Below are positions 7,251-15,978 of a DNA stretch of 42,022 bases, one piece after another. Under the pieces are notes generated by a model. The model did not search any database, was not told the DNA's origin, and saw only the letters and a program-made list of their open reading frames with translations. A program made the position numbers and the translations under genes. The stretch is from a virus. How positions within the stretch are numbered: the first letter of the stretch is position 1; the number at the start of each line of letters is the position of its first letter. The DNA lies in the IMG/VR virus record IMGVR_UViG_3300029893_000019, positions 1,149-43,170 of that record; one strand, given 5' to 3'.

Positions 7251-8459
7251 ATGAAAGGCATCTACGCACAGATCAACAAAGTCGACGAGGAAAAGCGCCT
7301 GGTCTACGGCATTGCCGCAGCTGAGGTGCCTGATCGTTCAGGTGAGATCCTCGACTACGAAACATCCAAGGCCCATTTCCAGAGGTGGGTTAAGGAGACC
7401 CTGGAAGCCTCGGATGGCCAGTCCCATGGCAACCTGCGCGCCATGCACGGCAAGGTCGCGGCAGGCAAGCTGACAGGCATTGAGTTCGATGATGCCAACA
7501 AGCAGTTCCCGGTCGTGGCCAAGGTGGTTGACGACCAGGAATGGAAGAAGGTTCTTGAGGGCGTCTATACCGGGTTCAGCATCGGTGGCTCCTACATCAA
7601 GAAGTGGGACGACCCGGAGGCCAAGAAGGCCGATGGCTCCAAGCTGGTGCGCTACACCGCGGCCCCGAATGAGCTCTCGTTGGTCGACCGCCCCTGCATC
7701 CCTGCGGCCAAATTCTTCGATGTGCAGAAGGCTGACGGTTCAGTTGAGCAGGTGCTCTTCAAGAATCAAGGCGCCGAGGAAGAAGACGAGTTGGACCCGG
7801 ACGACTCCGGGGAAGGCCCTTCCGCAGAGAAGTCGGATGGCCCGGTCGAGTACTTGGTCGACGGCTCCGAGCAAGACATCGCGGCTTTGGCGAAGCTCAT
7901 GCACGATCAGCAGATGAACGTGTCGCAAGTCATCGAGGTACTCAACAAAGCCTTCGAGCCCAAGGAAGAGAAGAAAGAGGCTTCCGAAGAGGCTAAGGAA
8001 GAGAAGGAAGAGGCGGAGGACAAAGAGCCGCGCAACGCCGAAGCCGAAGAGGGTGGCCCGCATGATGAGCCGGACGGCGATGAAGGCAAGCAGCAGCCCA
8101 CCAAGTCTGATGCCATCGACGATCTGCAGAAGGCCGAGGCCTTGCGTAAGGCCGAAGACGAGCGCCTGGAGAAGGTGGTGCTGGCCGCAGTCACCAAAGC
8201 CACTGAGCCCCTCCAGAAGATCATCACCGAGCAGGCCGAGCGCATTCAGAAGCTGGAGGCCCTCCCCTTGCAGCCGAAGGGGGCACTCAAGGCGGTGTCG
8301 AAAGCCGCGGACACGATTGACGGGGAAGGCAAAGAGCCGCAGGTCGACCCGGTCACCAAAGACGGTCAGGTGCAAGACGCCGCGACCGACATTAAGAAGT
8401 TGCATCAAGCAGGGGGTAAGCCTTTGGCATGGGGCCTGGGCGGACCGAAGATCAACTAA
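7251..8459 (+). CDS. prohead protease with C-terminal scaffold-like region (XkdF-type)
   Basis: A 402-residue protein with AGGAGG before ATG 7251. Residues 1-165 form a serine-protease-like domain of the XkdF/prohead protease type: AMHGKVAAGK (H66), FPVVAKVVDDQEWKKV and YTGFSIGGSY (S110), the candidate catalytic His and Ser. From about 180 on the protein is low-complexity, strongly acidic and K/E-rich (EEKKEASEEAKEEKEEAED). A coiled coil covers about 285-335. This suggests a protease-scaffold fusion in which the enzyme cleaves its own scaffold and capsid tails during head maturation. It lies directly before the major capsid gene, as expected. Catalytic residue assignment is by pattern only. 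Confidence 0.8.
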   Translation: MKGIYAQINKVDEEKRLVYGIAAAEVPDRSGEILDYETSKAHFQRWVKETLEASDGQSHGNLRAMHGKVAAGKLTGIEFDDANKQFPVVAKVVDDQEWKKVLEGVYTGFSIGGSYIKKWDDPEAKKADGSKLVRYTAAPNELSLVDRPCIPAAKFFDVQKADGSVEQVLFKNQGAEEEDELDPDDSGEGPSAEKSDGPVEYLVDGSEQDIAALAKLMHDQQMNVSQVIEVLNKAFEPKEEKKEASEEAKEEKEEAEDKEPRNAEAEEGGPHDEPDGDEGKQQPTKSDAIDDLQKAEALRKAEDERLEKVVLAAVTKATEPLQKIITEQAERIQKLEALPLQPKGALKAVSKAADTIDGEGKEPQVDPVTKDGQVQDAATDIKKLHQAGGKPLAWGLGGPKIN

Positions 8460-8504
8460 CCGCTGGACTTTCAGCAACCAATCCTTCTTCATAGGAGACC
8501 TAGC

Positions 8505-9992
8505 ATGAGTGGAAACACAACCCAAGAGACCCTTGACCTGGTCAAGGCCTCGCAACAGGCCCCGAACGCCGAATTGGCCAAGGCCTGGACTCAGTCTGGC
8601 TCTGCCACGACTGGTATTACTGCTTACAACCTGGAGGCGCCGGCGAAGAAGCTCTACCCGGTGATCACTCCGCTCCGCAACCGCATCCCGCGCATCTTCG
8701 GGGGCGGCGGCACGCAGGCGAACTGGAAGGCCATCACTGGTATCAATACCAGCAAGATCTCCGCTGGTGTGAGCCAGGGCAATCGCGGTGCTGCCATCAC
8801 GACCTCGACCTCGGACAAGAACGCGGTGTTCCGCGGCATTGGTCTCGAGGACTACGTGACGTTCGAGGCGGACTACTCGGCTCAAGGTTTTGACGACGTC
8901 AAGGCCCTGGCAGTCGAGGGCCTGCTCCGCGCTGTCATGATTCAAGAAGAAGCCCTGATCCTCGGCGGCAACAGTTCCGTGGCTCTTGGCACGACCCCGA
9001 CCCCGACTACGTCGACCAGCACTTCGGGCGGCGGCCTGGCCGCGGCAACGTGGTCTGTTATCTGTGTGGCCATGACTCTCGAGGCGTACCTGCGCTACTC
9101 GGTATCGAGTGGCCTGGAAGGCCAAGTCAGCCGCACCAACACCGACGCATCGGTCGATACGTTCGGTTCCGGTTGCGCTCGCAAGTCGGCCGCTGCCTCG
9201 CAAGCCACTACCGGTTCTACCTCGACGATCTCCGCATCGGTCGCGGCCGTCACTGGTGCCGTAGCCTATGCGTGGTACTGGGGCACGGCGGGCAACGAGC
9301 TGCTGGGCGCCATTACCACCATCAACAGCGTGCTGATTTCGGCCGCTGCAACGGGCACCCAAAATGCTTCCGCAATGCCGGCCACCGACTACAGCCAGAA
9401 CAGCCTGGTCTTCGACGGCATGCTGTCGCAGATCTGGTCCGCGGGTTCCGGCGCTTATGTCAAGACCCTCGCGACAGGCACTGCCGGAACTGGCACCCCG
9501 TTGACTTCGGACAGCGCTGGTGGCATTGTTGAGATCGACGAAGCCCTCAAGTCCTTCTGGGACAACTATCGTCTGTCCCCGACGGACATCTACGTGAATG
9601 CTCAAGAGCTCCAGAACATCACGAAGAAGACGTTGGTGGGCAGTTCGACGGCGGCCCAGCGCTTCACCTTCAATGTGGACCAGGGCATGATCTCCGGCGG
9701 CACCATGGTGCGGTCGTATCTCAACAAGTTCAGCATGAACGGTCCGGTCGAGATCCCGATCCGCCTGCATCCCAACCTGCCGCCCGGCACGATCCTGTTC
9801 TTCTGCGATCAGTTGCCGTACCCGCTCTCCGGTGTTGCCAGCGTCCTCCGCATGCTGACCCGGCGTGAGTACTACCAGGTCGAGTGGCCGCTCCGCACGC
9901 GCAAGTATGAGTACGGCGTCTATGCGGACGAGGTGCTGCAGAACTACTTCCCGCCGGCTTTCGGGGTCATCACCAACGTCGGTAACGGGTAA
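8505..9992 (+). CDS. major capsid protein (HK97 fold) with inserted domain
   Basis: A 495-residue protein with SD AGGAG before ATG 8505. The start of the fold (YPVITPLRNRIPRI, 51-64; ANWKAITGI; EDYVTFEADYSAQGFDDVKALA) and the end (PLSGVASVLRMLTRREYYQ) match HK97-type capsid proteins. Residues about 162-290 interrupt the fold with a Thr/Ser/Ala/Gly-rich region. Part of it (GAVAYAWYWG, then TTINSVLIS) reads like an Ig/fibronectin-type beta sandwich. Such insertions project from the capsid surface and can stabilise it or bind cells. It follows the protease and precedes the neck genes, the standard order. Confidence 0.9.
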   Translation: MSGNTTQETLDLVKASQQAPNAELAKAWTQSGSATTGITAYNLEAPAKKLYPVITPLRNRIPRIFGGGGTQANWKAITGINTSKISAGVSQGNRGAAITTSTSDKNAVFRGIGLEDYVTFEADYSAQGFDDVKALAVEGLLRAVMIQEEALILGGNSSVALGTTPTPTTSTSTSGGGLAAATWSVICVAMTLEAYLRYSVSSGLEGQVSRTNTDASVDTFGSGCARKSAAASQATTGSTSTISASVAAVTGAVAYAWYWGTAGNELLGAITTINSVLISAAATGTQNASAMPATDYSQNSLVFDGMLSQIWSAGSGAYVKTLATGTAGTGTPLTSDSAGGIVEIDEALKSFWDNYRLSPTDIYVNAQELQNITKKTLVGSSTAAQRFTFNVDQGMISGGTMVRSYLNKFSMNGPVEIPIRLHPNLPPGTILFFCDQLPYPLSGVASVLRMLTRREYYQVEWPLRTRKYEYGVYADEVLQNYFPPAFGVITNVGNG

Positions 9993-10127
9993 GCAGGCAA
10001 TCATGGTGGGCCTGGGTAATCTTGGGCCCTCCATCAGGGAGTGGGGCGAGTTTCGCCTGGGTCGTGCGGTCCACTCCTTGCCGCAACACAAAGCGACCCG
10101 GGCTCTTTTTGAAAAGGAGTACTGGTT

Positions 10128-10310
10128 ATGAAACTGCAAGCCCCCGAGAACTGTGGTGGTGCCTCCTTCGCGGGTGAGCCCATCGAGTTGGATGAGAACG
10201 GGCAGTGTGAGGTTCACTCCCAAGTGGCCATCGAGGCCCTGATGGAGCACGGCTTCACCCCGGTGCCGTCCGATGGTTCGGACAAGAAGCCCTCCCTGAA
10301 GAAGAAGTGA
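10128..10310 (+). CDS. small hypothetical head-region protein
   Basis: A 60-residue protein starting at ATG 10128 behind AAGGAG. The sequence (MKLQAPENCGGASF, then GQCEVHSQVAIEALMEHGFTPV) follows the same plan as the 76-residue protein at 7000: MK start, a turn, an EV segment, an ALMEHGF helix. It ends in a lysine-rich tail. It may be a diverged paralogue and an accessory of the head-tail junction. No named family is recognised. Confidence 0.6.
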   Translation: MKLQAPENCGGASFAGEPIELDENGQCEVHSQVAIEALMEHGFTPVPSDGSDKKPSLKKK

Positions 10311-10311
10311 G

Positions 10312-10521
10312 ATGATGGGCAAGACGCAGACCAAGCCCGATGCCAAGCTGGTGACCTTAGCGGGTCCGCATCACGTCCACTTCACCTTTGAGCAGGATGG
10401 CCAAGTCTACCAAGTGGGCAATGGAACGGTGACCCCGCGCCTCGAAGAAGGCCGCGTCCCCTCCACCCTGTTTGGGTATGGTTTCATCGTCGTGCCCGAA
10501 GAGACTGGTTCCAAGGAGTAA
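10312..10521 (+). CDS. small hypothetical head-region protein
   Basis: A 69-residue protein with ATG at 10312 or 10315, one base after the previous stop, so the two are probably coupled. It is beta-rich with a V-x-F-x-F-x2-DG segment, then TVTPRLEEG and STLFGYGFIVVPEE. The last part recalls the L-x3-GF ending of its neighbour at 10128. Encoded between the capsid and head-tail connector genes. Function unknown. Confidence 0.55.
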   Translation: MMGKTQTKPDAKLVTLAGPHHVHFTFEQDGQVYQVGNGTVTPRLEEGRVPSTLFGYGFIVVPEETGSKE

Positions 10522-10524
10522 CCG

Positions 10525-11082
10525 ATGGCCGCTGGTGATTTGACTACCCTCGAGAAGGTCAAGGCGCACTTCGAGGTCAAGAACAGCACGGACGACGGGC
10601 TGCTCACTCATCTGATCACCGCGGCCTCGGACTTCATCAGGACCTATTGCAGCCGCGACCTGGCAGCGACCAACTACGTCGAGTCGCGCAATGGCCACGG
10701 GGGGCGGGTCCTAGTGCTGCCCAACTACCCGATCCTCTCTGTGGCCTCGGTGAAGGTCGATGGTGTAGCCATTGTCTCGGCCGCTGGGTCCCCAACGCTG
10801 TCCGGGTACGTGTTCGATCAGTATTCGATCTCCTTGCGGGGCTATGTTTTCAGCAAGGGCTCCAAGAACGTCGAGTTGAGTTACCGCGCAGGTTTCGAGA
10901 CCATACCTTTGGACTTGGAACAGGCCTGCATTGATCTTGTTGGGTTGAAGTTCAAAGAACGCACCCGCATAGGCGAGACTAGCAAGAGCGTGGCCGGCGC
11001 CACGACGTCGTACAGCACTGACGATATGCCCGCGCACACGAAGTCAGTGCTGGAGTTCTACAGTCGGCGCGTGATGCAATGA
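10525..11082 (+). CDS. head-tail connector protein (gp6/adaptor-like)
   Basis: A 185-residue protein with AAGGAG before ATG 10525. LTTLEKVKAHFEV, then DDGLLTHLITAASDFI and YCSRDL form the helical start typical of HK97 gp6/SPP1 gp15-type adaptors. A hydrophobic beta segment (RVLVLPNYPILSVASVKV) and a helix (LEQACIDLVGLKFKER) follow. These proteins form a ring under the portal. The stop overlaps the next start by 4 bases (ATGA), consistent with a neck-gene operon. Confidence 0.8.
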   Translation: MAAGDLTTLEKVKAHFEVKNSTDDGLLTHLITAASDFIRTYCSRDLAATNYVESRNGHGGRVLVLPNYPILSVASVKVDGVAIVSAAGSPTLSGYVFDQYSISLRGYVFSKGSKNVELSYRAGFETIPLDLEQACIDLVGLKFKERTRIGETSKSVAGATTSYSTDDMPAHTKSVLEFYSRRVMQ

Positions 11083-11570
11083 TCTACGCCCACGTTGTTT
11101 CTGACTCGCGCCTGATCGCCAAGCTGAAAGGCCTGGGTGGTGAGACCCGTAAGGAGATCGTCAAGTCCCTGTGGCGCGTGACCTTGCGGCTGCAGCGCGA
11201 GGTCAAGGAGGGGAAACTGAGTGGCCAGGTTCTTCATGTCAGGACAGGCACCCTTCGCAGGTCCATCCATGCGGTAGTCGAGGACAAGGGGCACGCTGTC
11301 TATGGCAAGGTGGGGACCAACGTAGTCTATGGTAAGACCCACGAGTTTGGTTTTAGCGGGCCCATGCAAGTCAAGGAGCACCTGCGCCTCATCAAGCAGG
11401 CGTGGGGCAGGCCTTTGAAGACTCCAGTGCAGGCGATGGTCAAGGGCCACACGAGAAACGTGAACCTGCCCGAGCGCTCTTTCCTCAGATCAGCACTGAT
11501 GGAGATGGGCCCAGAGATCAGGGCGGAGCTTGAAGGGGCTATCGCTAAAGCAGTGAGGGCTGTGCAATGA
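11079..11570 (+). CDS. HK97 gp10-like tail completion/neck protein
   Basis: A 163-residue protein starting at ATG 11079, which overlaps the connector stop. The hallmark of the gp10 family is clear: HVRTGTLRRSIHAVV, then YGKVGTNVVYGKTHEFGF. The C-terminus has PERSFLRSALMEMGPEI, the usual final helix with the R-x-F-L-R signature. These proteins sit between the head connector and tail terminator in the neck. Followed by another ATGA overlap. Confidence 0.82.
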   Translation: MIYAHVVSDSRLIAKLKGLGGETRKEIVKSLWRVTLRLQREVKEGKLSGQVLHVRTGTLRRSIHAVVEDKGHAVYGKVGTNVVYGKTHEFGFSGPMQVKEHLRLIKQAWGRPLKTPVQAMVKGHTRNVNLPERSFLRSALMEMGPEIRAELEGAIAKAVRAVQ

Positions 11571-11992
11571 CCCCCCGTGAAACTATCTATCAGGCATTGA
11601 TGGACCTGCTGGTCGACCCGGAGATCAAGACGCTCTCCCGGAGGTTGAAGCATTGGTCTGAGGTGCCACCGGGCGACCAGCCCGCGCTTTTCATTACGCA
11701 GAAGTTGGAGACCGCGAAGTTCACCACACGCATGCCTACGAGTTGGGTGCTGTCGGTGGATTTGTGGTTGTACGTCAATACCGGGGGAGATTCTGACAAG
11801 ACCCCCATGTCCATAGTCAACCCGATCCTTGACCGGATCGTTCAAAAGCTCTTGCCAGCCTCAGGGGTGGAGGAGCAGACGCTTGGTGGTTTGGTTGAGC
11901 GGTGCCGCATCGACGGGGCTATAGAGACCGACGAGGGGGTGCTGGGCGACCAGGCCATCATTACCATTCCTGTAACCATGTTGGTCATCTAG
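11567..11992 (+). CDS. tail terminator/minor tail protein
   Basis: A 141-residue protein starting at ATG 11567, overlapping the previous stop by 4 bases. The pattern (RETIYQALMDLL start; PALFITQKLE; WVLSVDLWLYV; DRIVQKLLPA; a C-terminal QAIITIPVTMLV strand) and its place between gp10-like and tube genes fit the tail terminator family. Those proteins cap the tail tube and join it to the neck. Sequence identity in this family is always low, so the call leans on position and size. Confidence 0.68.
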   Translation: MTPRETIYQALMDLLVDPEIKTLSRRLKHWSEVPPGDQPALFITQKLETAKFTTRMPTSWVLSVDLWLYVNTGGDSDKTPMSIVNPILDRIVQKLLPASGVEEQTLGGLVERCRIDGAIETDEGVLGDQAIITIPVTMLVI

Positions 11993-12004
11993 TAGGAGGC
12001 ACAT

Positions 12005-12775
12005 ATGCAACACTCTTTCGGCTCTGGCAACCTCTACGGCATCCCTCTTACTGATGCCGTAGGCAACACAATCACCAACCCCACCCCCATCAAGTTCGGC
12101 TCACTGCAAGAGGTCTCAGTTGAGTTCTCGTTCGACGTGAAGGAGTTGTACGGTCAAAACCAATTCCCGGTGGCGGTGGGCCGCGGCAAAGGCAAGATCA
12201 GCTGCAAGGCCAAGTTCGCCCAGATCTTTGGGCAGGCCTTCAACAGCCTTTTCTTCGGTATGAGTTCCATCACGTCCGGCACCTTGACCTCAGTCAGCAT
12301 CGACACTACCGGCTCCACTATCCCGACTACCCCCTTCACTATCACCCCGACGGTGCCGAGCTCTGGTACGTGGGTCAAGGATCTTGGAGTGCGGGACACC
12401 AATGGATTGCCCATGACCCGCGTGGCCTCTGCTCCGGCGGCAGGCCAGTACTCGGTGGCCGCTGGTGTCTACACGTTTGCCGCTGCGGACACTGGCAAGA
12501 AGGTCTACATTGACTTCGAGTACACGGCATCCACTGGCCAGACCACAGCGAAGACCCTGAACGTGACGAACCAGCCCCTGGGCTATGTTCCGACCTTTTC
12601 GGCCGAGCTGTACGCCCCGTACCTGGGCAAGAGCCTGGTTGTGACCTTCCCGAACTGCGTGGCCACCAAGCTCTCCCTGCCCACAAAGCTGGATGACTTC
12701 ATGGTCCCGGAGTTCGACTTCTCGCCCTTTGCGGATGGGGCAGGCAATGTCGTCTCCATCAGCACCAGCGAGTAA
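12005..12775 (+). CDS. major tail (tube) protein
   Basis: A 256-residue protein with TAGGAGGC before ATG 12005. FGSLQEVSVEFSFDVKELYG, then FPVAVGRGKGKISCKAKF is typical of tube proteins, which stack as hexamers around the tape measure. The middle third (about 95-185) is a Ser/Thr-rich beta region and may be a surface-exposed insertion. It lies between the tail terminator and the tail chaperones, and a strong terminator follows at 12.8 kb. That fits a gene needing high, discrete expression. Confidence 0.82.
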   Translation: MQHSFGSGNLYGIPLTDAVGNTITNPTPIKFGSLQEVSVEFSFDVKELYGQNQFPVAVGRGKGKISCKAKFAQIFGQAFNSLFFGMSSITSGTLTSVSIDTTGSTIPTTPFTITPTVPSSGTWVKDLGVRDTNGLPMTRVASAPAAGQYSVAAGVYTFAAADTGKKVYIDFEYTASTGQTTAKTLNVTNQPLGYVPTFSAELYAPYLGKSLVVTFPNCVATKLSLPTKLDDFMVPEFDFSPFADGAGNVVSISTSE

Positions 12776-12790
12776 GCCCCTGCAGCCCCC

Positions 12791-12835
12791 ACCTGAAACC
12801 CGCCTAAAACGCTCTAGGCGGGGTTTTCAGGGGTG
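12791..12835 (+). terminator. rho-independent terminator after the tail tube gene
   Basis: The stem CCCGCCTA/TAGGCGGG with loop AAACGCTC is followed by GGTTTT. The stem extends imperfectly outwards through CACCTGAAA on the left and TTTTCAGGGGTGG on the right. The right part recurs as an inverted copy at 24.11-24.15 kb with one mismatch. Position after an abundant structural gene supports termination or attenuation before the chaperone and tape-measure genes. Confidence 0.85.
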
Positions 12836-12871
12836 GGGATGCGTCATCACGTCAAAAAGGAGTAAATAACC

Positions 12872-13252
12872 ATGCAAAACCAGAATAAGAGCAATGTGAG
12901 GTTCCCGGGCGAGACCCTGATCCTCGGTGGTGAGGAGTATGTGGTCCCTGCCCTGTCGTTTCGACAACTGCGTCTTCTGGACGCGGACCTGAAAGCCCTC
13001 ATGATGCCGGCAACGACCGAGCAGGACTATCAGCAAAAATTCGATTCACTGGGCAAGGTGGCCCACGCTGCCCTGTCCAGGAACTACCCGGAGCTGAGCA
13101 TCGACCAAGTCGAGGAACTCTTGGACATGCACACAGTCAAGCCGATGATTCAGGCCGTTCTTGCAGCCTCGGGATTCAACAAAGCGGCCGATGGGGGGGC
13201 GGTCGGGGAAGAACGCCCTTTGATTGGGACTGGCTCTACGCCCACCTCATAG
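12872..13252 (+). CDS. tail assembly chaperone (gpG-like)
   Basis: A 126-residue protein with AAGGAG before ATG 12872. VVPALSFRQLRLLDADLKAL and a run of short helices match the G-type tail chaperones that coat the tape measure during tail assembly. Near its end, at 13193-13199, lies a run of seven G in the zero frame (GGG GGG G). A minus-one slip there opens a frame that runs to 13464, the layout of lambda G/GT. Confidence 0.78.
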   Translation: MQNQNKSNVRFPGETLILGGEEYVVPALSFRQLRLLDADLKALMMPATTEQDYQQKFDSLGKVAHAALSRNYPELSIDQVEELLDMHTVKPMIQAVLAASGFNKAADGGAVGEERPLIGTGSTPTS

Positions 13253-13464
13253 CGTGTACGGGCTGGACATGGGACTATATCGACGAGAACATGACCATCC
13301 CGCGGTACTTGGGGATGAGTGCTTACTGGAAGGAGTGGCCCCCAGTGCACCAGCTCGTCGCTGCCTGGATGGGGCACAAGGGCAGCCACAAGGATAAGGA
13401 AGCCAGTCTAGAAGAGTTCATTGCCGCCGCACAACATTTAGGAGACAACAGTGGGCCAAGGTAG
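13198..13464 (+). CDS. tail chaperone T-like extension (minus-one frameshift product)
   Basis: An open segment of 88 codons in the minus-one frame relative to gpG, with no sensible start codon and SD of its own. The translated sequence (TPFDWDWLYAHLIACTG, then YLGMSAYWKEWPPVHQL, then AAWMGHKG) has the conserved aromatic features of tail-chaperone T regions and is followed at once by the tape measure start. The likeliest slip is in the G run at 13193-13199, where a glycyl-tRNA can re-pair on GGG. The upstream motif is not the lambda GGGAAAG, so the exact site is inference. Confidence 0.68.
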   Translation, partial: GGRGRTPFDWDWLYAHLIACTGWTWDYIDENMTIPRYLGMSAYWKEWPPVHQLVAAWMGHKGSHKDKEASLEEFIAAAQHLGDNSGPR

Positions 13465-15976
13465 CAATCCAGACATTGATGTTGTAGTCGGCGCAGAGAC
13501 CTCAGGAGTAGAAGCCGGGATGCACCGGGCGGCGTCTGCAGTGGACGCCGCAATCCAAGCGATGGGGGGTAGCACAGGCGCCTTGGGCGCTACCATCGGT
13601 GTGGTGTCAGGGGTGGTGGGGGAGCTGACACAAACCCTCATGACTTCCCTCAGTGAGGGGCTGAAGGAGGCCGCCAAGGCCTTCACTGAACTGACGGGCA
13701 CAGTAGAGAAGTTCAGCTTTGCCACTGGTGACAGCCTTCGAGACTCAAGTATCCTGGCGGACGCCCTGAGTGATATAGGGGTCTCCACCCAGACCTATGA
13801 GGGCATCGTAAGTCGGGTATCGCAGGCCATCCGGACCAAGGATGAGGCCTTCGCGCGCCTGGGCATCACCATCAAGGACAGCAGCACAAATGCCCTGCTG
13901 CCCATGAATCAGATCATCCAGAACACGGTACAGCGCCTTGAGCAGTTCAAAGCAGGGTCTGACCGCAATGCTGCCTCCATGGAGCTTCTGCGCTCTAACT
14001 GGAAGGAGTTGGCCCCCTTGCTCCGCGTCAATAAGGAGCTGATGGATAGCAACACTGAGGCCGCCGAACGCTTGGGCATGGTGATCGGAGAGAAGGACCG
14101 AGAGGCCATGCACGAGTTCCAGTTGGCAGTAGCAGATGCCAAGAAGCCGCTGGAGGGGATGTGGGTGACCATCGGACGGTCTCTGAACCCACTACTGATT
14201 GAGTTGGCGGGGATCCTGAAAGGGGTTCTGACCTTTGCGTTTGATGTGGTGACCGGGGCAGTGCGGGGGGTCATTACGTTTCTTGAGTACCTGCAGAACG
14301 GCTTCTACGCGGTAGCAGAACTTGCGATCATGTCGGCCAATGTGATTGGTACTAGTTTTACGGCCATCGGCTCAGCCTTGGGTAAGGCAGTGCGCGGGGA
14401 CTTCACTGGGGCCGTTGCAGAGCTCAAGTCGGGGCTGTCAGGAATTGAAGCCGACGTGAAGGCATCACTGGACAACATCTTGGCCCACTCTCAAAGAACT
14501 CAAGAGCGGGTCAAGCATATGTGGCTCCCCAATGAGCAGGGCGCGGGCGGGCAGGGCGGGACTGAAACCTACAAGCCCAAGGACAAGACAGGGAAGAAAG
14601 ACACTGGGGGCTTCGATTCTTGGAAGAAAGAGCTGCAAGAGCAGAAGGACGCGGCAGACGTCTTTCGAGGGATGGAGCTTGAGGCGGAGAAGGCCTTCTG
14701 GCAGGAAAAGCTGAAACTTGTCCGCGGTGGGGGCGAGTCCGCGAAGGAGGATCGCCGCAGGGTCTCCCATGAGATCTCGCAGATCGAGAAGAAGGAAGCT
14801 CAGAATCAGCTCAAGGACGCACTTCAAGCCCTGTCCATGAAAAAGGACGAGGTGAGCAAGCACAAGGACGAGGTGGTGCGGATCGAGACTGCCCGGGCTG
14901 AGTTGTTGAGGTCTGTGTATGGTGAGGACTCGCAGCAATACAAAGAGGCGCTGAGGGCCAAGCTGAAAGCCGAGCGCGATTTCCAAGAGGAGCTGCGGCA
15001 GATCAAACTGCAGAGCATCGAGCATGAGAAGGCTCTGCAAGACATTGGCTTCGAGCGCGCACGCGACAGGATCAACTTCGAGAAGGATATTGGGCTGATC
15101 ACCAACGAGCAGCGCCTGGCCTCACTATCCGAGCTGCTGGAGGCTGAGCACAATGCCGAACGTGAGGCGATCAGCCATAAGCTGCTGCAGTATGAAGAGG
15201 GCACCATTCAGCATCAGCAGATGCGCGATAAGCTGGAGCTCATCGACCAGCAGTATTTTCTCAAGCTCCAGCAGCTGCAGCAACAGCAGGCCATGGAGTC
15301 CACTCGTATTTGGGGAGACATCTTAGGGACGATCAGCAGCGCCATTGAGACATCAGTCAAGGGCATCATCTTGGGCACGACCACGATGCAAAAGGCCTTG
15401 GCCAACATCTGGAACGCGATCCTGTCCGAGTTCATCAACTTCCTCATGAAGATGTTCTTGGAGTGGGTAAAGCGCCAGATCCTAATGACCATCTTTGGGC
15501 AGAAAGAAGAGGCCACGCGCTCAGCATCGACGATTGCCGCGGCTATCGCTGAGGCGGCGGCAGTGAAGGCCAAGGCCATTGCTGAGATCTCAGCCTATGC
15601 GGGCACTGCAGGCGCGGCCGCGACGGCATCAGCTGCGGCCATCCCAGTCACTGGCTGGATGATCGCACCAGCGGCAGGTGCGGCCGCAGCAGCTTCTGCC
15701 ATGTCCTATATGGCCATGGCTGCCGGTCCTGGTTTTGCCGTGGGCTCTTGGAAAGTTCCTGAAGACATGGTGACCAAGGTCCATAAAGGTGAGACCATCG
15801 TGCCAGAGGAGTTTGCAGAGCGCTATCGTGAGGGCGAGGGCGCAGGGGGTGGGGTGACCAACATAAACATCTCGGCGGTGGACGCCAGAAGCATTCGGGA
15901 CTATCTTAAGCGCAACTCGCACAGTGTCGCGCCATCACTGAAAAGTATCGCCAGGAACTTTACATCCACGAGGTAA
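13451..15976 (+). CDS. tape measure protein
   Basis: An 841-residue protein starting at GTG 13451 behind AGGAG (about 13440), overlapping the T extension by 14 bases. Typical features are an alanine/glycine-rich N-terminus with repeated helices, hydrophobic segments near 250-300 (LAGILKGVLTFAFDVVTGAV), a long charged coiled coil (about 380-640), another amphipathic/hydrophobic region (about 645-760, alanine-rich), and a C-terminal GETIVPEEFAERY segment. It sets tail length and helps DNA enter the cell. At about 840 residues it would predict a tail of moderate length. Confidence 0.9.
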   Translation: MGQGSNPDIDVVVGAETSGVEAGMHRAASAVDAAIQAMGGSTGALGATIGVVSGVVGELTQTLMTSLSEGLKEAAKAFTELTGTVEKFSFATGDSLRDSSILADALSDIGVSTQTYEGIVSRVSQAIRTKDEAFARLGITIKDSSTNALLPMNQIIQNTVQRLEQFKAGSDRNAASMELLRSNWKELAPLLRVNKELMDSNTEAAERLGMVIGEKDREAMHEFQLAVADAKKPLEGMWVTIGRSLNPLLIELAGILKGVLTFAFDVVTGAVRGVITFLEYLQNGFYAVAELAIMSANVIGTSFTAIGSALGKAVRGDFTGAVAELKSGLSGIEADVKASLDNILAHSQRTQERVKHMWLPNEQGAGGQGGTETYKPKDKTGKKDTGGFDSWKKELQEQKDAADVFRGMELEAEKAFWQEKLKLVRGGGESAKEDRRRVSHEISQIEKKEAQNQLKDALQALSMKKDEVSKHKDEVVRIETARAELLRSVYGEDSQQYKEALRAKLKAERDFQEELRQIKLQSIEHEKALQDIGFERARDRINFEKDIGLITNEQRLASLSELLEAEHNAEREAISHKLLQYEEGTIQHQQMRDKLELIDQQYFLKLQQLQQQQAMESTRIWGDILGTISSAIETSVKGIILGTTTMQKALANIWNAILSEFINFLMKMFLEWVKRQILMTIFGQKEEATRSASTIAAAIAEAAAVKAKAIAEISAYAGTAGAAATASAAAIPVTGWMIAPAAGAAAAASAMSYMAMAAGPGFAVGSWKVPEDMVTKVHKGETIVPEEFAERYREGEGAGGGVTNINISAVDARSIRDYLKRNSHSVAPSLKSIARNFTSTR

Positions 15977-15978
15977 GA

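Noticed and set aside
7920-8100. E/K-rich repeats as a separate repeat element
   Set aside because: They encode the low-complexity scaffold-like tail of the prohead protease and have no regular nucleotide unit.
10003-10131. Possible 42-residue gene in the 135-base gap after the capsid gene
   Set aside because: It has an ATG and a 4-base overlap with the next gene, but only a poor SD and no recognisable sequence. Nothing else is visible in that gap.
7740-10346. Very long minus-strand open frame (868 codons) opposite the protease and capsid genes
   Set aside because: It is codon-aligned with strongly biased coding genes, has no recognisable domain and reads as low-complexity R/G/L-rich sequence. 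It shows that length alone proves nothing for antisense frames here, so the intein-antisense gene is accepted on its motifs and SD, not its length.
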